Source: Glaesserella parasuis | Lineage (GTDB): Bacteria > Pseudomonadota > Gammaproteobacteria > Enterobacterales > Pasteurellaceae | Length of the DNA stretch: 64,000 nucleotides | Assembly (NCBI RefSeq): GCF_002015085.1 | Contig: NZ_MUXW01000041.1 | Span: 5,930 to 69,929 of the forward strand | Direction: 5' to 3' | In this document: piece by piece, positions 43,111 through 51,783 of the stretch | How positions within the stretch are numbered: the stretch's first letter is position 1 | How the letters are laid out: each line of letters starts with the position of its first letter | Position numbers and translations under genes: made by a program | The notes under the pieces: generated by a model | Told to the model about the DNA's origin: nothing | Database searches by the model: none | What the model saw: the letters and a program-made list of their open reading frames with translations, nothing else

Positions 43111-44082
43111 TCAATAATCAACAAGTGATTGTTGATCCGCACCCTCTTTCTCTACTACAGGCTGAATCATATGCTCACGTTTCAAGCCTAATTCAAGAGC
43201 AACACCTACCGCCACATAAATAGACGAGTAAGTACCGAAAGCGATACCGATCAATAATGCCAGTGAGAAGCTATGTAATGTTGGACCACCTAATAGATAG
43301 AGTGAGAATACTACAAATAGCGTTGTAACAGAGGTCATCAATGTTCTTGATAATGTTTGGCTCAGTGAAATATCCACAATTTCGACTGAATTTGCTCGGC
43401 GAATTTTAGGGAAATTTTCACGAACACGGTCAAATACCACGATACTGTCGTTTAAAGAATAACCAACAACGGATAAAATCGCAGCCACGAAAGTAAGATC
43501 AATTTCAATCTGTAAGAATGAGAAAAGACCAATAGTCACCATTACGTCGTGGAACAAGGCTAAAATCCCCCCTGTTGCTAAACGCCATTCAAAGCGAAGG
43601 CCAACGTAAATCAGCAACATTGCAAGGGTTGCTAATGTGCCGTAAATCGCCCCTTGGGTTAATTCTTCACCGACATTTGGACCAACGAACTCAATACTTT
43701 GAATTTTAGCTTCTGGATCTAATTTTTGGTGAATTAAATCCATTACCGTATTCCCCAAAGACATATCGCCAGCCGAAGCAGGTAGGCGGATCATTACATC
43801 TTTTTGTCCACCAAAGGTTTGAACTAAAGCACTAGTATAACCATTTTCTGTTAATACTTCACGAACCTTTGCCAAATCTGCAGGCTGTGAAAAGTTGGTT
43901 TCAATTACTGTACCGCCAGTAAAATCCAATCCCCAGTTAAACCCTTTAGTCACAATGGTAAACACACAAAGTGCCGTAATGATCAATGAAAATACATACG
44001 CAATGTAGCGGTATTTCATAAAGGGAACTAATTTATAAGGTAGTTTAATCTCTACTTCTTTTTCTGTTGTTTGAACAGTCAT
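43111..44082 (-). CDS. secF: Protein translocase subunit SecF
   Basis: A 323-aa membrane protein that with SecD drives later steps of Sec export using the proton gradient. Six membrane segments are expected; motifs include the first-loop GLDFTGGTVIETNF, the GPNVGEELTQGA region, the GYSLNDSIVVFDRVREN hallmark and TRTLMTSVTTLFVV near the end. It begins 10 bases after secD, in the conserved order yajC-secD-secF. Confidence 0.96.
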   Translation of the reverse strand: MTVQTTEKEVEIKLPYKLVPFMKYRYIAYVFSLIITALCVFTIVTKGFNWGLDFTGGTVIETNFSQPADLAKVREVLTENGYTSALVQTFGGQKDVMIRLPASAGDMSLGNTVMDLIHQKLDPEAKIQSIEFVGPNVGEELTQGAIYGTLATLAMLLIYVGLRFEWRLATGGILALFHDVMVTIGLFSFLQIEIDLTFVAAILSVVGYSLNDSIVVFDRVRENFPKIRRANSVEIVDISLSQTLSRTLMTSVTTLFVVFSLYLLGGPTLHSFSLALLIGIAFGTYSSIYVAVGVALELGLKREHMIQPVVEKEGADQQSLVDY

Positions 44083-44092
44083 TTAATTCCCC

Positions 44093-45937
44093 TTAGATCC
44101 AAAGTTTTTTCACACGTTTACCACCGTAAACAAGGTTCACTAACATACGAGTTCCTGTAATTGCGGTGAACATTGAGATCATTACCCCTAGTGCAAGAGT
44201 CACAGCGAAGCCTTTGACTGGACCTGTTCCTACTGCATAAAGAATAATCGCAACTAATATTGTGGTTAAGTTAGAGTCGAAGATACTGGTGAATGCACCA
44301 TTATAGCCTTCGTGAATTGCCTGCTGAATAGAACGACCATTACGAATTTCTTCTTTAATCCGTTCATAAATCAATACGTTAGCATCAATTGACATACCTA
44401 CAGCTAACACAATCCCTGCAATACCAGGCATTGTTAATGTAGCTCCAATTAATGACATCAACCCGATGGTTAAAACTAAGTTAGCTAATAAAGCAGCTGT
44501 CGCAAATAGACCGAAGACTTTGTAATACACCACGCAGAATAAGATCGTTAGACCTAAACCTAACATACTTGCGTCCATACCTTGAGCAACGTTATCTGCA
44601 CCTAATGAAGCCCCGATAGTTCGTTCTTCAACAATCACAATCGGTGCGATCAAAGCTCCAGAACGTAGTAATACAGCAAGGTTTTGTGCTTCAGCCGCAC
44701 TGTTAATACCTGTAATTTGGAATGAGCTACCTAAACGAGAGTTAATGGTTGCAACGTTAATCACTTCTTCGTGTTTTTCAAGAATCACTTTCCCGTTTGC
44801 ATCACGGCGACCTGAATCTTTAAACTCACTATAAAGGGTTGCCATCGGCTTACCTACAGCAGATTTTGTCGCATTTGACATCAAATCCCCGCCTTGTGCA
44901 TCAAGATTAATACTAACATTAGGCAAACCACGTTCATCTTTGCCCGAAGTTGCATTAATAATATGTTCACCACCTAAAATGGTTTTGCGATATAACACCG
45001 TCGGCATACCATCACGACTATATTTAATCTCCGAATCCGCAGGAACAATACCACGAGCCGCAGACTCTAAGTTAGCATTACCATTGACTAAACGAAATTC
45101 AAGAGTTGCAGTTGCCCCTAAAATCTCTTTCGCACGAGCGGTATCTTGCACCCCTGGAAGTTCAACAACAATACGATCTGCCCCTTGACGTTGAATAGTC
45201 GGCTCAGACACACCAAGTTCTTCCACACGCTTACGCAAAATCGACAAGTTTTGTTCGATAGCTAAATCACGAGAAGTTGCTAACCCCTGAGCAGATTGAG
45301 CAAAACGCACAACGGTTGGAGAAATATAAGTTGCTTCTAAATTAGGATTAGTACGGCGAATATAACGAACTGCTTTATCTGCAGTATCGGTATCATTAAA
45401 TTCTACATCTGTTGCAAAATTTTCTGCTTTTTTAACCGCTTTGTATTGCCATTTTTCCTTACGAAAATCGTTACGCAAGGTATCTTGTAGCTGATCTTGC
45501 TGTTTCGCCAATGCCGTATTCATATCCACTTCCATTAAGAAGCGAACACCGCCACGCAAATCCAAACCACGCTTCATCGGCTCACCACCGATTGAAGTTA
45601 GCCATTCTGGCGTTGCAGGCGCAAGGTTTAAAGCGACAGAATAATTATTGCCTAAGACTTCAGCGATTTTTTCCTTAGCTGGAAGCTGTTCCTCGTCCTT
45701 ATTTAAACGCACTAAAATCGAACCATTTTCAAGGTTCATCGCCTTAGGCGTAATATTTAATGAAGCGAGTGCTGATTGAACTTGCGTCAGCGTTTCAGCT
45801 GAAGCTTGTTGCCCTCTAGTACCGGAAACCTGTACCGAAGGGTCTTCACCATATAAATTTGGAAGGGCGTATAAAATGCCAATGGCGACCACAAGGATCA
45901 CCATTAGGTTCTTCCAAAGAGGGAAACGGTTTAACAC
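44093..45937 (-). CDS. secD: Protein translocase subunit SecD
   Basis: A 614-aa partner of SecF with a large periplasmic domain. The first membrane segment (about 8-28) is followed by GLDLRGGVRFLMEVD (the D1 motif), VELPGVQDTARAKEILG, and the C-terminal membrane part with GMSIDANVLIYERIKEE, which carries the conserved Asp of the proton path. Length is normal. It lies between yajC and secF, 28 bases after yajC. Confidence 0.97.
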   Translation of the reverse strand: MLNRFPLWKNLMVILVVAIGILYALPNLYGEDPSVQVSGTRGQQASAETLTQVQSALASLNITPKAMNLENGSILVRLNKDEEQLPAKEKIAEVLGNNYSVALNLAPATPEWLTSIGGEPMKRGLDLRGGVRFLMEVDMNTALAKQQDQLQDTLRNDFRKEKWQYKAVKKAENFATDVEFNDTDTADKAVRYIRRTNPNLEATYISPTVVRFAQSAQGLATSRDLAIEQNLSILRKRVEELGVSEPTIQRQGADRIVVELPGVQDTARAKEILGATATLEFRLVNGNANLESAARGIVPADSEIKYSRDGMPTVLYRKTILGGEHIINATSGKDERGLPNVSINLDAQGGDLMSNATKSAVGKPMATLYSEFKDSGRRDANGKVILEKHEEVINVATINSRLGSSFQITGINSAAEAQNLAVLLRSGALIAPIVIVEERTIGASLGADNVAQGMDASMLGLGLTILFCVVYYKVFGLFATAALLANLVLTIGLMSLIGATLTMPGIAGIVLAVGMSIDANVLIYERIKEEIRNGRSIQQAIHEGYNGAFTSIFDSNLTTILVAIILYAVGTGPVKGFAVTLALGVMISMFTAITGTRMLVNLVYGGKRVKKLWI

Positions 45938-45965
45938 GATAAGTCCCCTTTCTTAAAGGAAAAAA

Positions 45966-46259
45966 TTAAAGAGATTTGAGTGAACCTTTTGGTAACACTG
46001 CAACTACGAAATCACGTTTGATAGTTACTTCGGTAGTATCGTTCAATGCGATCACAACATTGTCATTATCTGCAGTTACTTTAGTAATTTTACCGATTAA
46101 CCCACCGCTTGTTAGCACTTCATCACCTTTTGATAAACCTGCTAATAATTCACGTTGTTGTTTTTGACGTTTTGCTTGTGGACGATAAATCATAAAATAG
46201 AAGATAAGACCGAAAACAACCAAAATAAAGATCATTTCCATTCCGCCGCCTTGTTGCAT
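45966..46259 (-). CDS. yajC: Preprotein translocase subunit YajC
   Basis: A 97-aa single-span membrane protein associated with SecDF. The membrane segment is about residues 6-25 (MIFILVVFGLIFYFMIYRPQ), followed by AKRQKQQRELLAGLSKGDEV and VLTSGGLIGKITKV, the standard family signature. It opens the yajC-secD-secF operon; the usual upstream tgt/queA genes are not here, and ytfJ is divergent. Confidence 0.95.
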   Translation of the reverse strand: MQQGGGMEMIFILVVFGLIFYFMIYRPQAKRQKQQRELLAGLSKGDEVLTSGGLIGKITKVTADNDNVVIALNDTTEVTIKRDFVVAVLPKGSLKSL

Positions 46260-46464
46260 ATAAAGCTCCTTTAAAATTATTAACTAAATTTAGACTTCAT
46301 CTCGACATTGAGATAATCACTCACTAAAATAACATAAAATCTACCGTTTAACGAGTGGAAATTCAGACAAATCTACTGATCGGCTTTGTTTCTGTTAAGT
46401 TTTAGGATAATCTCACAAAATATTGTGTCAAATCATTGAAATTCAATCTTAACAAGGAAAAAAG

Positions 46465-47025
46465 ATGAAAAAAATCGTATTACAAGCGGCAGTATCTTGC
46501 CTATTTCTTACAAATGTTGCTTTCGCCCATAATGTACAATTAAACCAAACGTTACCAAGTGTTACCGTTCAACAAGATGGCGAATTAATTGCCAATGGTA
46601 AAAAAGTTGATTATCGCCAATGGCAATCTTCAAGCCTAGCTGGAAAGGTAAGAGTAGTTCACCACCTTGCTGGCAGAAGTAGTGTAAAAGAGAAAAATCA
46701 ACCATTAATGGACGCAATTAAAAATGCAGGGTTTGATCGCAGTAAATACCAAACCACAACCATTATTAATGCAGACGATGCGATTGTTGCAACGGGAGCA
46801 TTTGTCAAAAATAGTGCAGAAAACGGTAAATTGGAAAACCCTCACTCTCAAGTCATTCTTGATCAAACAAGTAGTGTAAAAAATGCGTGGAAACTAAAAG
46901 AAAAAGAGAGTTTTATTGCGGTATTGGATAAAAACGGTAAAGTTCAGTTTGTTTCTGAAGGGAAATTATCTGATACTCAAAACCAACAAATTATTGAATT
47001 AGTGAACAGATTAATTTCCCAGTGA
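46465..47025 (+). CDS. ytfJ: YtfJ-family periplasmic protein
   Basis: A 186-aa secreted protein with a Sec signal peptide ending at AFA|HN (about residue 21). The mature part has the YtfJ pattern: LAGKVRVVHHLAGRSSVKEKN, then TTIINADDAI and FIAVLDKNGKVQFVSEGKLS. The fold resembles peroxiredoxin/thioredoxin proteins but no CxxC is present. The function is unknown. An AAGGAAAAA ribosome site precedes the start. Confidence 0.85.
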   Translation: MKKIVLQAAVSCLFLTNVAFAHNVQLNQTLPSVTVQQDGELIANGKKVDYRQWQSSSLAGKVRVVHHLAGRSSVKEKNQPLMDAIKNAGFDRSKYQTTTIINADDAIVATGAFVKNSAENGKLENPHSQVILDQTSSVKNAWKLKEKESFIAVLDKNGKVQFVSEGKLSDTQNQQIIELVNRLISQ

Positions 47026-47057
47026 TAGATAATTCCACAAATGGAGAAAAATGGTGC

Positions 47058-47090
47058 AAATCGCTTCTAGTGTTACACTACAAGCGATTT
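47058..47090. terminator. Bidirectional terminator ytfJ/argG
   Basis: AAATCGCTT (47058-47066) pairs with AAGCGATTT (47082-47090); inside, TAGTGT (47068-47073) pairs with ACACTA (47075-47080) after a single C/C mismatch. This long near-perfect hairpin with T-rich tail lies between convergent genes. Confidence 0.7.
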
Positions 47091-47112
47091 GTTATTTCAA
47101 TTATTTTACGAT

Positions 47113-48444
47113 TTATTTTGTATCCAATTGTGGGATCACATTATTCTGAACAGAAAGCAAACCTGCCTGTGTATAAATACCTAATTTACCACGCGTATCC
47201 ACAATGTCTAAATTACGCATTGTTAATTGACCGATACGATCTGCTGGGGTAAACGGTGCATCTTCTACTTTTTCCATACTTAAACGTTCTGGTTCATAGG
47301 TTAAGTTTGGTGATTCGGTATTCAGAATTGAGTAGTCATTGCCACGACGTAATTCTAAAGTCACTGTGCCCGTAATCGCTTTCGCCACCCAACGTTGTGC
47401 TGTTTCACGCAACATTAAGGCTTGCGGATCGAACCAGCGACCTTGATAGAGCAAGCGACCTAAACGTAACCCATTGATACGGTACTGTTCAATCGTATCT
47501 TCGTTGTGAATACCTGTTACTAAACGCTCATAGGCAATATGTAATAACGCCATTCCTGGTGCTTCATAGATACCACGAGATTTTGCTTCGATAATACGGT
47601 TTTCGATTTGGTCTGACATTCCTAAACCGTGACGACCACCAATGCGGTTTGCTTCAAGAATAAGCTCTACTGCATCTTCGATACGTTTACCATTTAATGC
47701 AACAGGCACACCTTCTTCAAAGGTCACAGAAACGACTTCAGGCTTGATTTCAACCGTTTCGTCCCAAAATGCTACGCCCATAATAGGTTTAACGATTTTA
47801 ATGCCTGTGCTGAGTAACTCAAGGTCTTTAGCTTCGTGAGTTGCCCCTAGCATATTAGAGTCAGTTGAATATGCTTTTTCAACGGACATTTTATAGTCAA
47901 AGCCATTTGTAATTAAGAATTGTGACATTTCTAAACGGCCACCAAGTTCGTCAATAAAAGTCTGATCTAACCACGGCTTATAGATTTTGAGTTTTGGATT
48001 AGTTAATAAACCATAACGGTAAAAACGTTCAATATCATTGCCTTTAAAGGTCGAGCCATCTCCCCAAATATTAACATCATCTTCTTTCATTGCAGCAACA
48101 AGCATTGTCCCTGTTACAGCACGACCAAGCGGAGTGGTATTAAAATAAGGCACGCCACCTGTCGAAATATGGAATGCACCACATTGAATTGCTGCAATAC
48201 CTTCGTGAGCTAATTGCTGGCGACAATCAATTAAACGAGCATTCTCCGCACCGTATTCCATTGCTTTTCTAGGGATAGCATTGTAATCATCTTCATCTGG
48301 TTGCCCTAAATTTGCGGTATAAGCATAAGGCACGGCACCTTTTTGACGCATCCAAAGTAATGCGGCACTGGTATCTAACCCGCCCGAAAATGCAATTCCC
48401 ACTTTTTGACCAAGTGGAAGCGTTTCTAAAATTGTTGCTGACAT
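47113..48444 (-). CDS. argG: Argininosuccinate synthase ArgG
   Basis: A 443-aa enzyme joining citrulline and aspartate with ATP in arginine synthesis. The PP-loop is VGIAFSGGLDTSAALLWM, and the long (E. coli-type) form is seen from length and MLGATHEAKDLELLSTGIKI. The ATG at 48444 is preferred over one 45 bases upstream because AGGAAG lies just before it and the protein then starts like its relatives (MSATILETLP). ArgR, its likely regulator, is encoded at 57580-58041. No convincing ARG box was found by eye. Confidence 0.95.
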   Translation of the reverse strand: MSATILETLPLGQKVGIAFSGGLDTSAALLWMRQKGAVPYAYTANLGQPDEDDYNAIPRKAMEYGAENARLIDCRQQLAHEGIAAIQCGAFHISTGGVPYFNTTPLGRAVTGTMLVAAMKEDDVNIWGDGSTFKGNDIERFYRYGLLTNPKLKIYKPWLDQTFIDELGGRLEMSQFLITNGFDYKMSVEKAYSTDSNMLGATHEAKDLELLSTGIKIVKPIMGVAFWDETVEIKPEVVSVTFEEGVPVALNGKRIEDAVELILEANRIGGRHGLGMSDQIENRIIEAKSRGIYEAPGMALLHIAYERLVTGIHNEDTIEQYRINGLRLGRLLYQGRWFDPQALMLRETAQRWVAKAITGTVTLELRRGNDYSILNTESPNLTYEPERLSMEKVEDAPFTPADRIGQLTMRNLDIVDTRGKLGIYTQAGLLSVQNNVIPQLDTK

Positions 48445-48572
48445 AAAACTTCCTAATATTTTTTGAATGAAATTAAAAAATTCTCGCAATCTTACCGATT
48501 GCGTTCAAAGTTCGATATTCTAACGCAAAAGTGAAACACAATCTATTCAAAGAAAAAGAATTTATAGGTCAC

Positions 48573-48602
48573 AAAAAAACGGTAAGATGTATTATCTTAC
48601 CG
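48573..48602 (-). terminator. Terminator of gpmA
   Basis: CGGTAAGAT (48580-48588) and ATCTTACCG (48594-48602) form a 9-bp stem with a 5-base loop. On the minus strand it is followed by seven T, 31 bases past the gpmA stop. Confidence 0.85.
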
Positions 48603-48633
48603 CCTATAAAATGCATTATATTAACTATTTAAA

Positions 48634-49317
48634 TTATAAATAGAATTTCTCAACAAAGTTTAATTTGTCATCAAGTTTCAACACTAACGGCTGACCGGTT
48701 GGGATTTCAAAATCCATAATTTCTTCATCAGAAATACCGATGATATGTTTTGCCAACGCACGGAGAGAGTTACCGTGAGCAGTCACAAGAACACGTTTAC
48801 CGGATAACAATGCCGGTGCGATTTGGTCTTCCCAGAATGGTAAAACACGCTCTAGGGTGATTTTTAGGTTCTCTGCATTTGGCACAACATCTTTTGGAAG
48901 ATGTGCATAACGACGGTCGTTATGTGCTGAATTTGGATCTTGCGGATCTAAATCTGGCGGAGAAATATCATAAGAACGACGCCAAATATGAACTTGCTCG
49001 TCACCATACTGCTCTGCGGTTGCTTTTTTGTCTAAGCCTTGTAATGCGCCATAGTGACGCTCGTTTAAACGCCAGTTTTTCACTTGTGGAATCCAAAGTT
49101 GGTTAGATTCTTCTAACACGATGTTACAGGTTTTGATCGCACGCGTTAAAACAGAAGTGAATGCGATATCAAATTCATAACCTGCATCAAGTAATTTTTT
49201 ACCTGCCGCTTTTGCTTCTTCAATACCACGCTCTGTTAAGTTTACATCACGCCAACCTGTAAATAAGTTTTTAGCGTTCCACTCACTGAAACCGTGACGA
49301 ATAAATACTAATTCCAT
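48634..49317 (-). CDS. gpmA: 2,3-bisphosphoglycerate-dependent phosphoglycerate mutase GpmA
   Basis: A 227-aa glycolytic mutase interconverting 3- and 2-phosphoglycerate. The phosphohistidine is in FIRHGFSEWNAKNLFTGW (His8), with ERHYGALQGLDK and VLVTAHGNSLRALAKHI as the other active-site motifs. Its N-terminus lacks a few residues relative to the E. coli enzyme, as in Haemophilus. It is a single transcription unit between argG and kdsB with its own terminator. Confidence 0.96.
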   Translation of the reverse strand: MELVFIRHGFSEWNAKNLFTGWRDVNLTERGIEEAKAAGKKLLDAGYEFDIAFTSVLTRAIKTCNIVLEESNQLWIPQVKNWRLNERHYGALQGLDKKATAEQYGDEQVHIWRRSYDISPPDLDPQDPNSAHNDRRYAHLPKDVVPNAENLKITLERVLPFWEDQIAPALLSGKRVLVTAHGNSLRALAKHIIGISDEEIMDFEIPTGQPLVLKLDDKLNFVEKFYL

Positions 49318-49477
49318 AAGTTCTCCTATATAAAATAAATTGATTTAATGTCTATTTATAACAAAAAATACTTTTTTTTTAAAGTTAAACACAATTAATT
49401 TGAAGATAAAAATGATCTATGACAAAAAATAAGATGTAATAATTTATTCCTATGTTGGTAAGAATGCTACTATTTGC

Positions 49478-50245
49478 TTATTGCGAGCATAGGGTATTTA
49501 AAATCTGTCTCACCCGCTCCAAATCCTCAGCCGTATCCACCCCAACTTGAGGGGCTTCTTTGGCTAAATCGAGATGAATTTTCTCGCCATACCATAATGC
49601 TCTAAGTTGCTCTAGCGACTCTAGCTGTTCTAATGCCGTTGGCTCCCAAGCCACATATTGCTTAACAAAACCTGCACGGTAAGCATAGATTCCGATATGA
49701 CGAAGGTAGTTTTGTTGTTGAACAAAAGTATCGTCACATTGAGGAAAATAATCACGTCCAAAAGGGATTGTTGCTCGAGAGAAATAGAGTGCCATTCCGT
49801 TTTTATCGGTTAATGTTTTAACCACATTTGGATTAAATAGCTCTTCTCGTGTTGTCAATTTAACTGCAAGAGTTGCCATATTAACTTGATGTTTATCCAA
49901 ATTTTCAGCTACTTGTGCCACAATCACGGGAGGAATAAGTGGTTCATCGCCTTGAATATTCACGATAATTTCATCATCTGCAATCGCCATTTTTTCAATC
50001 ACTTCGGCTAAACGTTCTGTGCCAGAATTATGTTTATCTGACGTCAAGCACACTTCTCCCCCAAAACTTGTAACAACCTGTTCGATTTCAGGGTGATCGG
50101 TCGCGACGATTACACGGGTGGCTCCAGCTTGTTGTGCCTTTTCCCAAACGTGTTGGATCATCGGTTTACCTGCAATATCTAACAGGGGCTTACGCGGTAA
50201 GCGTGTAGAGGCATAACGTGCAGGGATAATGACGGTAAAACTCAT
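49478..50245 (-). CDS. kdsB: 3-deoxy-manno-octulosonate cytidylyltransferase KdsB
   Basis: A 255-aa enzyme activating Kdo as CMP-Kdo for the LPS inner core. Motifs: IIPARYASTRLPRKPLLDI, PMIQHVWEKAQQAGA, VATDHPEIEQVV, the metal/nucleotide loop NIQGDEPLIPP, and HIGIYAYRAGFVKQY. Length is normal. It lies 8 bases after epmC in the same direction; lpxK, a frequent neighbour, is absent. Confidence 0.96.
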   Translation of the reverse strand: MSFTVIIPARYASTRLPRKPLLDIAGKPMIQHVWEKAQQAGATRVIVATDHPEIEQVVTSFGGEVCLTSDKHNSGTERLAEVIEKMAIADDEIIVNIQGDEPLIPPVIVAQVAENLDKHQVNMATLAVKLTTREELFNPNVVKTLTDKNGMALYFSRATIPFGRDYFPQCDDTFVQQQNYLRHIGIYAYRAGFVKQYVAWEPTALEQLESLEQLRALWYGEKIHLDLAKEAPQVGVDTAEDLERVRQILNTLCSQ

Positions 50246-50253
50246 AAAATCTC

Positions 50254-50820
50254 CTAAATGCGACTAAGATCAAATTTCGCTAAATCAATATGATTTGGCG
50301 TGCCATAAAATTCACACAAGGCTTGGCGAAGTTGTTCTGCACGTTTGGGTAAGCCTTTTTCTGCATAGATTTTAACTTGTTCATAAACGGCTTGTTTGAA
50401 AGCAGAATTATCACCAGCATCGCCCGTTAAGTTATCAGCACTGGCAAAATAACGGAAATTTGCTGCCGTAGCTAACACCCATTCAATCGCTTGCGGTTTT
50501 ACTTCGACTTGTTCAAATTCTCTTTGGCGTTCAGCAGAGCGTCCATCGGGTTCATACCAGTAACCAAAATCTTCTAATTTACGGCGTTCTGTTCCAGCAA
50601 CTAACCAGTGAGCAATTTCGTGTAATGCACTGCTGTAGTAGCCGTGAGCAAATAAAATAACATTATAAGGGCGTTCACTCGCTACGTTACCTTCATCAAT
50701 AAAAGCGGGTAGATAAATCGGATAATCTCCGCCCCGCTCTAAACGAGTGTTGTAACTTTCTGCAAAGCAAGCGTCAAAGATACGAATAAGATCTTCATGA
50801 TCGTGATCGTTTTGGTTCAT
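50254..50820 (-). CDS. epmC: Elongation factor P hydroxylase EpmC
   Basis: A 188-aa protein of the YfcM/EpmC family that hydroxylates the beta-lysylated lysine of elongation factor P. The metal-binding motif is ALHEIAHWLVAGTERRKLED with the two His; FGYWYEPDGRSAERQREFE is also conserved. The 8-base gaps to kdsB and to the nitroreductase gene suggest one operon. epmA and epmB are not in the window. Confidence 0.9.
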   Translation of the reverse strand: MNQNDHDHEDLIRIFDACFAESYNTRLERGGDYPIYLPAFIDEGNVASERPYNVILFAHGYYSSALHEIAHWLVAGTERRKLEDFGYWYEPDGRSAERQREFEQVEVKPQAIEWVLATAANFRYFASADNLTGDAGDNSAFKQAVYEQVKIYAEKGLPKRAEQLRQALCEFYGTPNHIDLAKFDLSRI

Positions 50821-50828
50821 TGTAAATC

Positions 50829-51392
50829 CTATTTGATGTAACTTACAAAATCAGTAATTTCTTCTGTTTGGCTAGCGGTGGCAATGCTATCCCCCTCAAG
50901 TGGCGAGCCAACCAGCAGTAATGCGACAATTTCATCGTCAGCTTGACAACCAAAGGCCTGGCGTAAAGCCTGTCCTTTAATCCACTTATTGGTAATCCAG
51001 CAAGTTTCAAAGCCTTGAACGTTGGCTGCAAGTTGCATTGCATAGGTTGCACAGCCTGCTGTAACCATTTGCTCCCAAGCGGGTACTTTGGGTAAATCTT
51101 TTGCTATTTTAGCGATAATCCCGATAACCATTGGTGCGCGTTTAGCTAATTTTTCTGCTTTTGTAACACCTTCATCACCCATTTCAAGTTCTTGAGCGGT
51201 TTCTAACAGGCAACGACGGAAAATTTCCATTGCCGTTGGCTCAATCACTACGAAATGATAGGGCTTTAAACGCCCGTGATCTGGCGCTCTAACTGCCGCT
51301 TTAAACATATTTTCTAGTTGTTCTGCATTTGGTACATCTTGACCAAATTTTTTACTTGAACGGCGACGTTGTAGTAAATCTAACGTTTCCAT
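50829..51392 (-). CDS. NAD(P)H nitroreductase, YdjA family
   Basis: A 187-aa FMN-binding nitroreductase similar to E. coli YdjA. Motifs: LLQRRRSSKKFGQDVPNAEQ (phosphate of FMN), RAPDHGRLKPYHFVVIEP, and GFETCWITNKWIKGQALR. The natural substrate of YdjA is unknown. It opens a run with epmC and kdsB. Confidence 0.88.
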   Translation of the reverse strand: METLDLLQRRRSSKKFGQDVPNAEQLENMFKAAVRAPDHGRLKPYHFVVIEPTAMEIFRRCLLETAQELEMGDEGVTKAEKLAKRAPMVIGIIAKIAKDLPKVPAWEQMVTAGCATYAMQLAANVQGFETCWITNKWIKGQALRQAFGCQADDEIVALLLVGSPLEGDSIATASQTEEITDFVSYIK

Positions 51393-51783
51393 TGAGTATT
51401 CCTCGTGATAAAAAATGGGTCAAAGGATAGCATATTTTGTTTCGCTTTGTTTTGTTGATTGTAGGGAAACAAGGAGGATTGGCTATTTATTTAAAATAAT
51501 TTTTTAGATTTAGCGATCCTAAAATTGTTTGCTGTACACTAGCAGTTTGAGCACATTATTGTATAGCTTAATATTGAGCTTCAAATATCGTAAACGTTTG
51601 CTTAAGATCCAATTTTCATTATTTGATCTTGATCACATTTTTTATGTGAGATTTTCCGCAAGTTATTCTAAAAATAGTGTAAACTTATCAAGTTTTTCAG
51701 GTGATGATATAGGGTGATTTTAATCATCGATTAGTCGTCTAAACACTATTCATTTTTATATTGATTAATTTTAGGAGTCGAAA
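51393..51783. other. Intergenic control region of tkt and the nitroreductase operon
   Basis: 391 bases between divergent genes. The only clear signal is the CRP-like site at 51622-51637. The tkt ribosome site TTAGGAGTCGAAA is at about 51772. A 62-codon frame at 51529-51717 lacks a ribosome site and protein character and is probably not a gene. Confidence 0.5.
51622..51637 (+). promoter_or_regulatory. Predicted CRP-cAMP binding site upstream of tkt
   Basis: TTTGA-TCTTGA-TCACA matches the TGTGA-N6-TCACA consensus with one change, and the flanks (ATTATTTGATC...GATCACATTTT) agree with the extended A/T flanks of Haemophilus CRP sites. It is 147 bases before the tkt start, a plausible activator distance if the promoter lies between. 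Confidence 0.55.

Noticed and set aside
47022..47252. 76-codon frame after ytfJ
   Set aside because: It overlaps the ytfJ end, the ytfJ/argG terminator and the antisense of argG; no protein motif.
51529..51717. 62-codon reading frame upstream of tkt
   Set aside because: No ribosome site and low-complexity A/T-driven composition; it covers the CRP-like site and a control region.
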